Assembly: GCA_024734555.1 (NCBI GenBank)
Contig: JANPWX010000452.1
Coordinates: forward strand, 912,223-976,222
Direction: 5' to 3'
From: Trochalopteron elliotii
Taxonomy: Eukaryota > Chordata > Aves > Passeriformes > Leiothrichidae
DNA length: 64,000 nt
Positions 12,101 through 30,832 of the stretch are shown piece by piece (position 1 is the stretch's first letter; the number at the start of each line of letters is the position of its first letter). A program made the translations under genes and the position numbers. The notes beneath the pieces were generated by a model. It searched no databases and was not told the origin of the DNA. It saw only the letters and a program-made list of their open reading frames with translations.

Positions 12101-15100
12101 CAGTGCCAGCGCCAGCACTGATTTACTGCTCATCACCTCCCACCTCTCTTTCCCAGAGACCAGGAGAAACAATCTCCTCCCTTCAGGGGAGCTACCGCAG
12201 GTGAGGAAACCACTGCCTAACACTTTGAGGTGCCTCTGGGGTTTCATTTCTCTGGGGCTGGCCCAGGCTGCCCAGACCCTGTGCTGTGGTACCCAGCTGC
12301 CTGTGCTTGGCTCTGGGGCTCAGGGGCCGTGGGCTGCCCTGTCCCTGTGCTCTGGCTGGCAGCAGCCCCACGGGTGACACACAGAGCCTTGGTGCCACGT
12401 GCTCCTACCAAGGGATGAAGCACTACGAAAGACTGGCAGGAAGACTGGGGAGGGAGACCAGGACCCAGCCACCTAAAAACTCTCCCTCCTGGAAGGAGAA
12501 GCTAGACAGGGCCAAGTACCTTTGTTACCTGCAACCCAGGGATGCACAGCTGGCCATGGAATTTTCCAGGTGTTGCCAGCTGGGAAGCATCTCAATGGCA
12601 ATGCTGGAAAAGGCAGCACTGAAAAATACTGCATAAGGGAAGGAGCAATATTGAGATCTGCGACCTCAGTGAGAAAACCAATATATTCTCAAGTGTTGCT
12701 GTAAATCTCAGTCCTCTGTTCCTCCACAAACAAGATCACATGGAGTGATCAGGAGAGTGATCAGGCACTTGACAGATGCAAAACATACTGAGTCATGGAG
12801 AGCAGGGGCAAAGAGAAACTGTGCAATGCTAGACAGCACTGGCTATTAATTTGAAAATAAAAATGTAATTGGGAGTTAATCATTGGTCTTTCCTAGATCA
12901 CAAGTCAAAAAAACCATTTCAAAATCCCTGGGTGGAAGACAAAGCCCAGGATGAATGAGTTGCAGCCCAGTGACCTGGTTTTATCCAGGCCAGTAGAGAT
13001 CAGGACACATGAAAAATGATCAGGGCTTTCCCACCAGCCTTTTTGATTGCTGGCGGGGGGGAAGTAGAAAACCCATAATTGGACAAAATGTGGCTTGGAG
13101 CTGGTGTAACAAAGAAACTGGGCCTCAATAGTGCAGTCATATGAGAATCTGGTGAAGTGGGTCTGCTGTGAGAGGTGCCCTGGGGAGGTTGTTCAGCCTT
13201 CTGGTTTGGCAGGCTTAGAGAGGAAATCTGTGGATTTTAAGCTCCTACTCACAGAGAGCTTCTCTACTGAAAGCATCGTGATGCTTCTTGGTTTAGACTT
13301 CAATGGCATTTTTCAGATTGACTTTTAAGGCTAACAGAAGGGGAAATGGGCTCTTGTTCCTTCAGGAGACGACAGTGTATTTTTAAAAACAAATTATGCA
13401 TGAGGACTAATTAACTTGGCATTTACAGCTTAACATTCTCCTGGTTAAATTTGCTCTGAGACCACGTTTTGTTGCAAGAAAGCTTCTGCCTGTTATTTCC
13501 TCCCTTCCTTCCTCCTGCTGCTTCCTATGCTGTGATATGAAGGTCACAATGTCCTGTTCCAATGTCCTGTTCAGTGACTTTCAATGAAGCAGTGAGTAGA
13601 GTGAAGATCCCAGGTTTAGCTGTGAGGGCTGAGACATGTCTCAGTGGGGACATCTCTCTTATGGTCCTTGCTCTAAAAGCTAGAAAGTGCCTACTAGGTT
13701 CATCTGTACCTATACAGACAGCATCTGAGCACAGTGGCAGCTACAAAAAGGCTTCTTGGAGAAAGCTCTAGCACAATGAATCACTGTAGTCTGTACACAG
13801 TGAGTTAATAGGATGCTCTTGTTCAAAAATTGTATTAGAAGACACTGATGACAATGAGCCCACATCAGCTGCCCTCCCTGCACTTCCGCTCTCTGCCATC
13901 CCAAATCAAGTTAAGGCCATCCAAATGCACCTCTTATTGCTTTAGGAGAAAAATATGTCTTGTTTGCTCCTGGGGGTCACAGGTAACTAATGCAGCAGAG
14001 GCCAGGCTCAGCAAAGGCACAGCCCCATCCCTGGCACTGAGACCTGCCACATTTGCAGGGAGGTCAGTGGGTCAATCCCCAAGGCCCATCTTCAGCAGAG
14101 AAGCTCTCAGGACTCTGCATGACAGTGTGAAGGGATAACAGGCACCGGCCTTAAGACTGGTTTATGGGAGGGCTGCAAGTCTACATCACTATGTGCTCAT
14201 GTGCAAACACAAACCTTGAGGGTTTTTTCACTCTTTTAGATTCTTTTCTCTTGATTTTTAAGCCTGAACTGGCATATCTTTGACCAGCAAGGTCAGTTAC
14301 TCATCTTCCCCATAATCCCCACAATACAAAACTATAAATGTAAGTGGTGGTGGTGGGTGAACAACCAGAACCAAATGACAAACACAAATCCCAAAGAAAA
14401 CACTCAGTTGTTGTAAAGCTCAGAAGCTCTAACCAGGGGTGCAGTGTGTTAAACAATTATAAATGGAATGGACTCAGTGTCCAGCTTTTGAGGCTGGTGA
14501 GTAGGGACAACTTGGCCAATGAGGGCAAAATTAGGGAAACAAAAAAGAGAGGCAGGATGGCAAAAAAGAAGGACATGAGGTTTTAGTAGAATTAACTGTG
14601 TACTAAAATAATCCTTAGGAGACTGGTATTAGTGACAAACTCTCCTGACAACTCTTTTGCATGGAATATATTGCTTACCCATCACAACTGCATTTAGGTG
14701 TAGAAGCAGCCTCCCAGAGACCCTGCTCAGAATAGAGTGTTTCCAGGTAAGTCCCACTCTATGGGAGGAAAAGCAAGGCTGTGTATTTAGTAGAATCACC
14801 TGCATGCATTTACTGACCTCCCCAGAAATCCTGGCTGCTCACCAAACTAAGCCACAGGCTGGCCCAAATGGTTTTCAAAGAAAGCTATCCAACTCTCTCT
14901 GGAAAAAGCCCCAAATTCGACTCTTTTAATTGATGTAGCAAATCTTTTTTCTGCCCTTGAGCTGAGAGAAGTGGGTGCCCTTGTCAGGCAGAGAACAACC
15001 AGAAGCACATCTCAGAAGCACATGTTGTACTGAACTCTCTGGAGACTGCTAATGATGTTTGATTAATTTTCATTATCAGTGTGAGCAAGCTTTGAGGTCT

Positions 15101-18100
15101 CTCTGCATCTGTCTTATTTAGAGTTGTCTTTTCTTTCTTAGTTAAATAGCAGCTTCTACAGACAGTGATCTAATTGCTCCTCAGCACCTGCTTGAAGCCT
15201 TCCAAGTTAAGGATGGATATTGTGTAATTGCAGTACACGTGATTTGGTCTTTAAGGCTCAGATCAATTAAAATGGAATAGCAAATGAACCAGTAATTGAG
15301 TTAAATGGAAGGCACTGTGCAGGCTGATGCTGGGGTCACAGAAATGCTTGGGCTGGACAGCACTGACAATGGAACAAATCAGAATACGTGTGTTGTGGTC
15401 ACCCAGCAGCAGGATGCACAGCCTTCCAGTGGATGTCCTGAGTTCAATAACCTGAGTTCATAGAATGCTTTCTGTCTACCAGGGCAACTGGCTTTTGCAG
15501 TGGATTTTCTTCTGAGTCTTTGCTGTGCTGCAAAACTCTGCAGCCAGGGCCCAGTGAATTCAGTCGCTGCTGGTGAGGCAAGTGCCCAGGATGGGTTATG
15601 TGCTGTAACCTCTGGGCCTGTTACCATCCTCAAGTGCAGTGCAGGGAGCCCCTGTCACTTACACCTCACAAAACCTGTCCTGGGTAAGGCCATGGCCATG
15701 CCAGGACAGAGAACTTCTCAGTCACAGAGGTGTTCACGTGTCAGAAAAGAGAGAACCATATCAGCATTCAGCTGCAAGCTCCTCTCAGTTAGGTAGTCCT
15801 GGAGGAGTCCTTTTGTGGGTCCTTTAATGAGTCCTAGTAAGGATCTCAGCCGTTTTTTTGTTATGAAGCCTAATTTTGGATCCCTCCTAGCCAGATGAAA
15901 ACATGCACCCATTGAGGCAAATACTGAGCAGTTGGGAGTGGAACAGCCAAAGCCACAGACTGAGCTCTCAGTCTACATATAAAAAGCTTAGAATCTGTAC
16001 AGGAAAAAAAAAAAGAAAAAGAATATCACCCTGTACTTTGCTATAGCATTACAGTGGACTGGCAGGCAGGAAAACTTATCCTACTTTTGTCCTCTGCCAC
16101 CCAGCTTCAATGCCCTCAAAACTCATCTTTGTGCTCCATATTTCTCATCTGCTCCTGCTCATTTTGCCTGAAGAACTGCTGGCTTGATCAGTCTCAAGGC
16201 TTTGCTCATGGAATGCTCACAGCTTTTGGAGGACTGGCAGGGCAAGGCTCACCCCCAAGAAAAGCAGAGTGTTTTCTCCAGAACATTAACCCAAGCAACT
16301 GTCTGCCATCTACTACATGAAGTCAGGAGTTACTTGAAGTGCTGTTAGATATTAATTCACTTCAGCATGCAAGGAGAAGCAGCACCAACGAAGGGAACAA
16401 TACAGTCCTGGAGCCAGCCCACGAGTCATTCCTGATTACATTGCCGAGGAGCAGCACGCAGCAGGAATGGCAAACCAAACTCAGCCATTCTCCCCGTGTC
16501 TGGGTGGTGGAGAGCTCTGACGATCAAAACACCATTATTTCAAACAGATCTTTCCTCCTCGGAAAAGGCTTTTTGGTAATTAAAGGAAGAGGCGTTGTCT
16601 GGGCTGAAAGTCGGAGCCTGGGCACGCTGTCAGGTGCGATGAGGCAGGCAGGGGGAAGCTCGCAGGAGCTGCTTTGCAGGGTGTTGTCATGGGAACAGAG
16701 CAAGTAGGGCAGCGCTGCTCCGCATCCTCCACACAGGCGCTGGCAGCGCGGCGGCGCAGAATCGATGCTGTTTGCAGCACTGGCAGAGCCAGCCCTCGGG
16801 TTGTCTCTGGCAGAGATTGAATCTGAATGAAATGCAAAGAATCTCCCTTTGTGCCAAAGTGGTGTCACTCCTGATCTGAGTGGAGGACTTTACACCGTGT
16901 TTGGCACATTTTAAGTGCCTGTGGACCTGGCACCCATAATGGTTAATGGCAGCAGACAAAGGGTTGATCTAGGTCAGCGAGTACATCACCATGGTGGGCA
17001 AGCTCAAAATATAAAATATTGCCATAGTGTCAATATTTGTGGTCATCTGAAGTATCAGACTCACCTTGCACAATGCTGTCTTTGAATGCAGCTTACATTC
17101 TCTGTGCAGCTCTATGTATGTGGAATTGCTGGAATTTTCTTTATAAGAAATACTCTGTAGGATACTGTGGTTGCTAGGGACAAACAATGGTAGTGAATGG
17201 TTTCCTGGATAAAGAAGAATACAGAGATTCCTGTTCTTTCAATTATTAGGAATATGTATCTCAAAGAAAAAGAATACTGTTAATGTTGCACCACAGAGAC
17301 CAGTGTAACTAGAATGAAATGCAAAAGGTAAGAAAAGGTCTGACAAAGGTTGAAAATGCTAACAGAAAAAAGAGCAAAATGCAATTCATTGCCTCCAAGC
17401 TTTCATCCTGCTTTGCCCAGGTCTGCTGGCAAAGTAAAGATCTCCTAATTAAAGCAGGCATCTGCAGAGTGACTGCATTGCTGCCACTGACCCAGGCCAG
17501 CAAGGTGCTGAGTGAACACTCCTCATTTCCTATCCACACCGAAGTGTGAATGAGGGGCCCGCAGCCAGCCCGGGCTTGCTTGATCTGTGCTTTGGAAAAG
17601 TGACCAAAATAGCAGGCAAGGGAAGAAAATGGAGCCAATGCATGGAGGGGTTCCCAGTTTGCTTGTTGAGGTCATTGAAAGCCCCTCTGCTTAGCGACAA
17701 GTTTGAGGCAAGTAGTGATAAACTTTGCCACAAAAATGCTTGGAGTTATATCATAAACATAATCTTACCTTGCCTTTAACCTCTCTCCCTGGCTATGCTG
17801 TTTCCATGCAGGCTGCAGCAAAGATTGGAATGAAATGGCTGGCATTGGGTAGAGCACATTTTGGATTCATAGTGACTTTACTTCTAGTGCTGATTCCTTT
17901 GAATATAAAACAGGAAGCACAAATGTATTAGAGTAATCCTTGTGGATTACTCTGTATGAGGAAGAAACTGGTTCCTTTTTGGGCATGTTTGCCTCCGTGC
18001 TGCTAGCAAAAGCTCTCTGGGGTAGAACAAGGAGCAGCAAAGTGTGTGGAGCAGCACTGACCTTGTCTCTCCCATGAGCAATATATGCAGGGCATCTGAG

Positions 18101-19558
18101 GTCTTGCTGGGTCAGGGCTGGCAGAGGCTATTTATAAGTTTAGGATTAAACAAACAAATGCAGAAGCTGTTCTTCATGCTGCAAGGGGTGAAGCCAGAGT
18201 TGTGTACTTAGGGATTGTGATCAAAGAGCTGAAGAGCCTGTCTCACCTACGAGCTGCTGTTCCTTGTATTTGCAGCATGTGTCCTTTGCTGAAGGAAGGG
18301 ACATGCAGCAGGAATTGCACTGATAAGAACATGACATATGTCATGAATTGAAACCATATGCAGAACAGGGCATGCTCCCCATGTATGTGATGTGGGGACT
18401 CAGCTGCTGCAGTGTGTGAGAGCCCTGACTGACCTTGCATTAGCAGAGAGGGACCTTGAACTCTTACAGCCTGCAGAAAAGTCAGGAGTGGATTCACTGA
18501 GACAGAAAGATAAAATGAATGCACGGCTCTTTCAGCACTTCCCTCCATTTGCTTCATATCATAAATATCAATACAGATATAGAAACACAGAGGTAAACAG
18601 TTTGCCCAGCTTGCCCTTTCCATATGCATGCATTTCTGCTGTGAAAGGCTTTATGTAACTCCTGACAGCAGATTGCAAAATAATGCCTTGGTTATGGAAG
18701 GAAGCCACGAGCCATTACATTGCATTACTGTAATGTAATGGGTCCCTGAGATGAGCCAGATTCAGAGAGCTTGCTTTTATTGTAAACCTTGTACCCCATC
18801 CAGCCCACTGGCATTGATTTCTCTTTGCATTCTCCAGAGATCAAAGAGCACGAGGCCAGAATAGCAGCTAGACCAGAACCGAGCCACTGGGGTTTTGGCC
18901 CCAAACAGAAATGCATGAGACAAAATTGTGCTGTTTATTTGAAGGGCTGCAATACCAGAGACAGAACTTATTCAGATGGATGCTGATGACCAATCTGCTG
19001 ACAGGAGAATTTCTTATTAGTCTAGAGCAACTGACATTGTAATCAATCTCTTCCTATGTTTCTTTGCTAAGTAAATGCTGCTGTGACAACAAGTGCTGCC
19101 ATAATTTTAATTTTTAACTGAACGTATGGAATAGACAAAAAAAGAATCTGCATTTACTTTGTTTTTCTTCTGTGCAAATGTCACACCACGTTCATGTTGG
19201 CAATAAGTGCAGAAGTGCTGATTCTATCACTTATTTACATAATCCCCTCAGATTTTTTTAATATCATTGTTGATAATGAAAAGATTTTCTCAGCTGGGAA
19301 AACAAAGGGAAGCAGGCAAGTTCTGAATGCGAATAGGCTGAAGCGACATAAAAAGATGGTATTTTGCATTAGTAAAAATAATCATAACGTGGATGGTTTA
19401 AATGATGGTAAATAGCATCTATCCCTACCTGCCCTGAGGAACATTCACCCCTTGACTGTTCAGCTGCAGCATGTGAAGCAGCCCTACACCAATTGTTTGA
19501 CACAGCACAGCAGAGTCCAGTGTAATTACCACTGAGCATAAATTACCTCAGTACTTTG
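9176..19558. other. Intergenic region between NRIP3 and TMEM9B, proximal part
   Basis: About 10 kb without a supportable gene. The open frames are short, overlap on opposite strands and carry no family motif. It holds a small CpG cluster at about 11800-11970, homeodomain-like A/T blocks at about 13377-13450 and 15040-15300, and the palindrome at 18712-18741. I recognise no transposon copy in it, although old degraded ones could be present. Confidence 0.55.
18712..18741. repeat. Short perfect inverted repeat
   Basis: The 9-bp arms CCATTACAT (18712-18720) and ATGTAATGG (18733-18741) flank a 12-nt spacer that itself contains CATTACTGTAATG. Function is unknown. Confidence 0.85.
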
Positions 19559-19563
19559 CAGAG

Positions 19564-20087
19564 TGTCCTGGGTTGTAGTATAAGATATGCACAAAGTATT
19601 CTATCACCATCTTCATGAACTGTTGAAACCAATTGCTGAAGCAGTGTTCTTCCAGGTTCCCCTTCCCTCTTCTGCTAAGGGGTCTTCTGCTAAGGGGTCT
19701 TCTGCTAATGGCCTGCTGCATGACTCACAGGTAACTCCCTCCGGGAGTTATCTCTCTTTAATGGGCCATCAAGGACTCCCTGTATGACTCATTATCCCAT
19801 TGTGAGATGCTCCACCCAGGGGGAGGAGCCAAGCATTCTCACCTGGATATAATCTGGGACTTGGGACAATATGGGGACCTTACCCACTGGATTCCCAGAG
19901 GATCAGAGCTACCAGACCTTTCTATGGGATCACTGCTTCCATCATCCCAGTCAGGTTGTATTCTGACTCTGTCAGTGGTCTTTTGTATTATTGCATTTAT
20001 TTTATTTTACCCTTTTTTTTCCTTCTTCCTATTAAATTGTATTTCTGACTTGGAGCCTCTCACTCGTTTTGCTTTCAAACCACGACA
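19564..20087 (+). mobile_element. Solo LTR of an endogenous retrovirus with 5-bp target duplication
   Basis: The element is 524 bp, begins TGTCCTGGGTT and ends CACGACA, so its termini are TGTC...GACA. The pentamer CAGAG directly precedes it (19559-19563) and directly follows it (20088-20092), the expected target-site duplication. The U3-like part has three tandem 15-bp units of TCTTCTGCTAAGGGG (19668-19712, the third diverged), two TGACTCA sites, and a TATA-like GATATAATC at about 19844. ATTAAA at about 20031 is a possible poly(A) signal, followed by a U5-like end. There are no internal genes, so it is a recombined solo LTR. Orientation follows from the TATA and ATTAAA order. The 5-bp duplication fits ERVL or some gammaretroviral relatives; the subfamily is not assigned. 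Confidence 0.9.
19721..19791. promoter_or_regulatory. Two AP-1 consensus sites in the solo LTR
   Basis: Exact TGACTCA heptamers lie at 19721-19727 and 19785-19791. Between them is the short inverted repeat AACTCCC/GGGAGTT (19733-19748). AP-1 binding to this consensus is established; activity here is inferred. Confidence 0.6.
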
Positions 20088-20092
20088 CAGAG

Positions 20093-21894
20093 GAAAGCTT
20101 TTAAAAGACTCATATTCACATGTGAATCAGTGCAGCACACTGAGGAGGAGCAGAGGCACTGCTGAGTGCACTGTTGGCTACAGAGACCATGTGGCTTTGG
20201 GAAGGCTCCTGCAATAGGAAAGGAAATGCAGGACCTCGCTCTGCACATACAGTGCCTGGAAATATAAAGCTCTTTATGAGCTGTTTTTGTAAGATGACTG
20301 AGCAGGAAAGATGTGGCCCTGGAGCAGCTGCCCTGCCCAGTGCTTAGAGATGCACAGCCTTGGTTCTTGTTCCCAAAAGCCTGGCTCAGCCTGTGCCCCA
20401 GTAGCTCAGGGGGATGCACCCCCTGCTCACCCCTCCAGGGCTGGGGGTGACCAGTGGTGCCCCCTCCCCACAGCCTCAGAGGCAGATCCTTTGAATGATT
20501 AAGGACACTGCCAGCAACTCTTGGGGGCACTTGGTGTGTGAGTATTGATAATGGGGACAAACATGAGAGCAACTACAAAACTGTAAAACCTGTAATTCAA
20601 ACCAGACACTGACAGCAAAGTGCAAGGTTTAGCTTAGAGAGGCCAGTGTATAGTTACAACCCTCAAACAAATCTTGTTATTAAAGCAGGGTGTATGTTAT
20701 TTTTAAAAAGCAGACTAGATGAGGGAGCTCAGCTCCATTAACTTGAAGAGGATTGGTCCAGCAAGGACAGAGTTAGCAGTGCAGGGAGCAGCCTGCTGCC
20801 ACTAAAGCTCAGACTCTGCTGATAATCCAGTGAGAGCTCTCTTGAAGATGAAACACATCTTCAGCCCTTCTGGAAGATTAGCAAGCTGGAAAGCAATTAT
20901 AGTCATGGCAGTCATTTAATAATTTCTTTAAAATCGAATTTGTATACATTTTTTAGCTGTCTCTACCCTTTTTTTAAACTGTAGTTTAACAGTATTGCTT
21001 CTGATACTGGTGTGCTGACAAATACATTAAAAAAAATGAAACAAACTGAAAAAAAATCTAAATGTTAAGACAGAAACTCCCAGTGTTCTTTTCTTAATAA
21101 TTCATCCAGGAGCTTTGCTTACCTAATCACTTATTATTGTTTTCTAGGGGAAGAATGGACTCATCTTCTGGAAGAAGTAACCTTTACCTCCTGCAGCACC
21201 AAGAGTCTGTGTCTTACAAGTTCCCGTTTCTTTCTTTTGGTGTTCTGGCTTTGAGGAAGCTCCAAGACCAGGCTTGAAGGTCCCAAAGGCTGCTCCAGTC
21301 ACATAAATAAGAGCACATTTATTACCTGTGTATCAGAACTCTCTGAATGGGTTAAAAATTTAGTTTATCAGGCTCTCTTTTGCTGCACCAAACTCTTCCA
21401 AAGGCAGTGATGCCTCTGAAACTGCATATTGTTTACTTCAGCTCAAAATGTGATCTGTCTTTTTCTAAAGATTCAGCATGTTTTTCAACTCAGCAGTCAA
21501 TCTGCCCATCGTAGACTATGGCTGTGGGTGGTGGGGAACACACAGAGCCACCTTCACGCTTCAAAACACTTCCATTGCAGATACAGTCATTAAATAGACA
21601 AATTGTTTGGCTAAGGCTGAAACCTGATCTACGCTCATTACAGTCTGCTGGCAATTTTCCCTGAATTTTAAATAAAGGTGTTTTGTGTTTCCATAGTAAC
21701 TGGAGCTCCTTTCCCGAGATGTCTGATGCACTGTTAGTATTATACAGCCTATTGTATTAGGAAGGAGTGAAGAGCAGAGTTGAAAAGTCTACTGAATCTA
21801 AAGGATTATGAAATTACAGCCGGCGAGTGGGGGCTGGGGAGGGAGAGGGAAAACACAGCAGCTTTTGGCCATGTACAGTTTTGCTACTTGGGAG
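20093..21894. other. Intergenic, no supportable gene
   Basis: Flank of the solo LTR. A 165-residue minus-strand frame at 20075-20572 runs across the LTR boundary and has no recognisable motif. An X-box-like site is at 21687-21700. Confidence 0.5.
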
Positions 21895-21905
21895 TTTAGA
21901 CAGAG

Positions 21906-22240
21906 AACCATGGAATTGTAGAATGGTTTTGGTTGGAAGGGACCTTAAAGATCCTCCTAGTTCCAATGCCACTGCCATGGGAAGGGACACCTTCCACTAG
22001 ACCACACTGCTCAGAGCTCCATCCAAAATGGCCTTGAACATTATCAAGGATGGGGCATCCACAGCTTCTCTGAACAACACGTGCCAGTCTCTCCACACCT
22101 TCACAGTAAAGAATTTCTTCCTAATATCTCATCCAAACCTACTCTCAGCCTGAAGCCATTCCCCTTGTCCTGTCACTATCTGCTCTTGTAAAGAGTCCCT
22201 TTCCACTTTTCGTGTAGGCTCCCTTCGGGTACAGGAATGG
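21906..22240 (-). mobile_element. CR1 LINE fragment, antisense orientation
   Basis: The + strand shows the reverse complement of the CR1 3' region: ATGGAATTGTAGAATGG, then GGTTGGAAGGGACCTTAAAG, a GGGACACCTTCCACTAGACC block, and AATTTCTTCCTAATATCTCATC. That places the element's 3' end at the left. It is 5'-truncated and non-coding. Confidence 0.88.
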
Positions 22241-22558
22241 CTGCAAGAAGGACAGAAGGTATGGAAAGGAGGAGAAGGAGTAAAAGGGCTGAGTCACAGC
22301 GCCTGCTGCTCCTCTGTGGAGGTGTCAGAGGAGCTGAGATGAGCCCGAGCTGTCTCCCAGGCTGGGCTCAAACCCTTGTTCAGTAGTGGCTGCTGTGCCA
22401 GGGACAGGCTGGGCCCAGCCCTGGCAGTGCCAGGTGGATTTGGGGTCCCTACACAAAGAAGGGAGACTCGTAGATTGCTTAATCTGCCAGGTCTTAGGGA
22501 CCACAGCTGGAAATGCTGCTTCTCACCAAGGCTGGCTGCAAGAAGGTGAACAGAGTAA

Positions 22559-22600
22559 CATGAGTTTGATTACTCCTTGGGTGGAGTAATCAAACACATG
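22559..22600. repeat. 18-bp stem hairpin with 6-nt loop
   Basis: Arms at 22559-22576 and 22583-22600 pair at 17 of 18 positions around the loop TTGGGT. The inner 12 bp, TTTGATTACTCC against GGAGTAATCAAA, are perfect. It lies between two CR1 fragments and upstream of TMEM9B. No neighbouring gene or poly-T terminator explains it. Confidence 0.85.
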
Positions 22601-22763
22601 ACAAATGAGGAACATTGCTGGATTTTAGTGACCTCAGAGAAACAGCTGTCTATAAAATGCATGAAGATTTATGTAACTGTGTGTTCAAATGTGTAAAAGC
22701 TGGATTATATGCCGCTCCCACACCTCATTTAGAGTGGTACTAATAATCACTTCTAACCCATTC

Positions 22764-23290
22764 CAACAGGGCCAAGACTGGGGGAGCTACAGGCCAGTCA
22801 GCCCTATCTGTCTTTAAAAAAGGACATGTTGATACTACAGTGTGTCTAGAGCAGGGTAACAAGGCTCCTGAAAGGCTTAGAAAAGATGTCTTATGAGTAG
22901 TGGCTGGGGGAGATGGGTTTGTTTAGCCTGGAGAAGAGGGAGGCTCAGGGGAGACCTCATCACCCTCCGCACCTGCCTGAAAGGAAGGTGCACTGGGGTG
23001 GGGGCTGGTCCCTTCTGCCCTGCCTGCAGTGAGAGGATTCGAAGAAATGGCCTTAAGGTGAGACAGGGGATATTCAGGTTAGATACCAGGAAAATTTTTT
23101 CGCTGTCAGCGTGGTCAGGCATTGCAATAGGTTGCCCAGGGAGGTGGTGGAGTCACCATCCCTAGAGATGTTCAAGGGGTTTCTGGATTTGGCACTGGGT
23201 GATACTGTCTAGTGTTTGCAGTGCTGGATTGGTGGTTAGACTCGATGATCTTGGAAATCTCTTCCAACCCTGAGGATTCCATGATTCCAG
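22764..23290 (+). mobile_element. CR1 LINE fragment, sense orientation
   Basis: It begins near ACTGGGGGAGCTACAGGCCA, a CR1 reverse-transcriptase coding block. An internal jump then leads to the standard 3' region: GCCTGGAGAAGAGGGAGGCT, TTGCCCAGGGAGGTGGTGGA, and GATGATCTTGGAAATCTCTT. It ends GGATTCCATGATTCC. It abuts the TMEM9B CpG island, so the promoter lies directly downstream of the repeat tail. The RT frame is broken. Confidence 0.88.
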
Positions 23291-23408
23291 GAATACTTTT
23301 CTGCCGGCCGGCCCGCACCCCGGAACCATCACGCGGCGCCGCCGTTCCCGGGGGGACGCCGCTACGTGCGGACGGCGCCCCACGTGAGGGCGGCGGCAGG
23401 CGGAAGTG

Positions 23409-30832
<7,424 letters not shown>

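Noticed and set aside
20075..20572. A 165-residue minus-strand frame
   Set aside because: It crosses the end of the solo LTR and has no motif or splice context.
22893..23165. Open frames on both strands near TMEM9B
   Set aside because: They lie inside a CR1 fragment and are broken reverse-transcriptase-region remnants.
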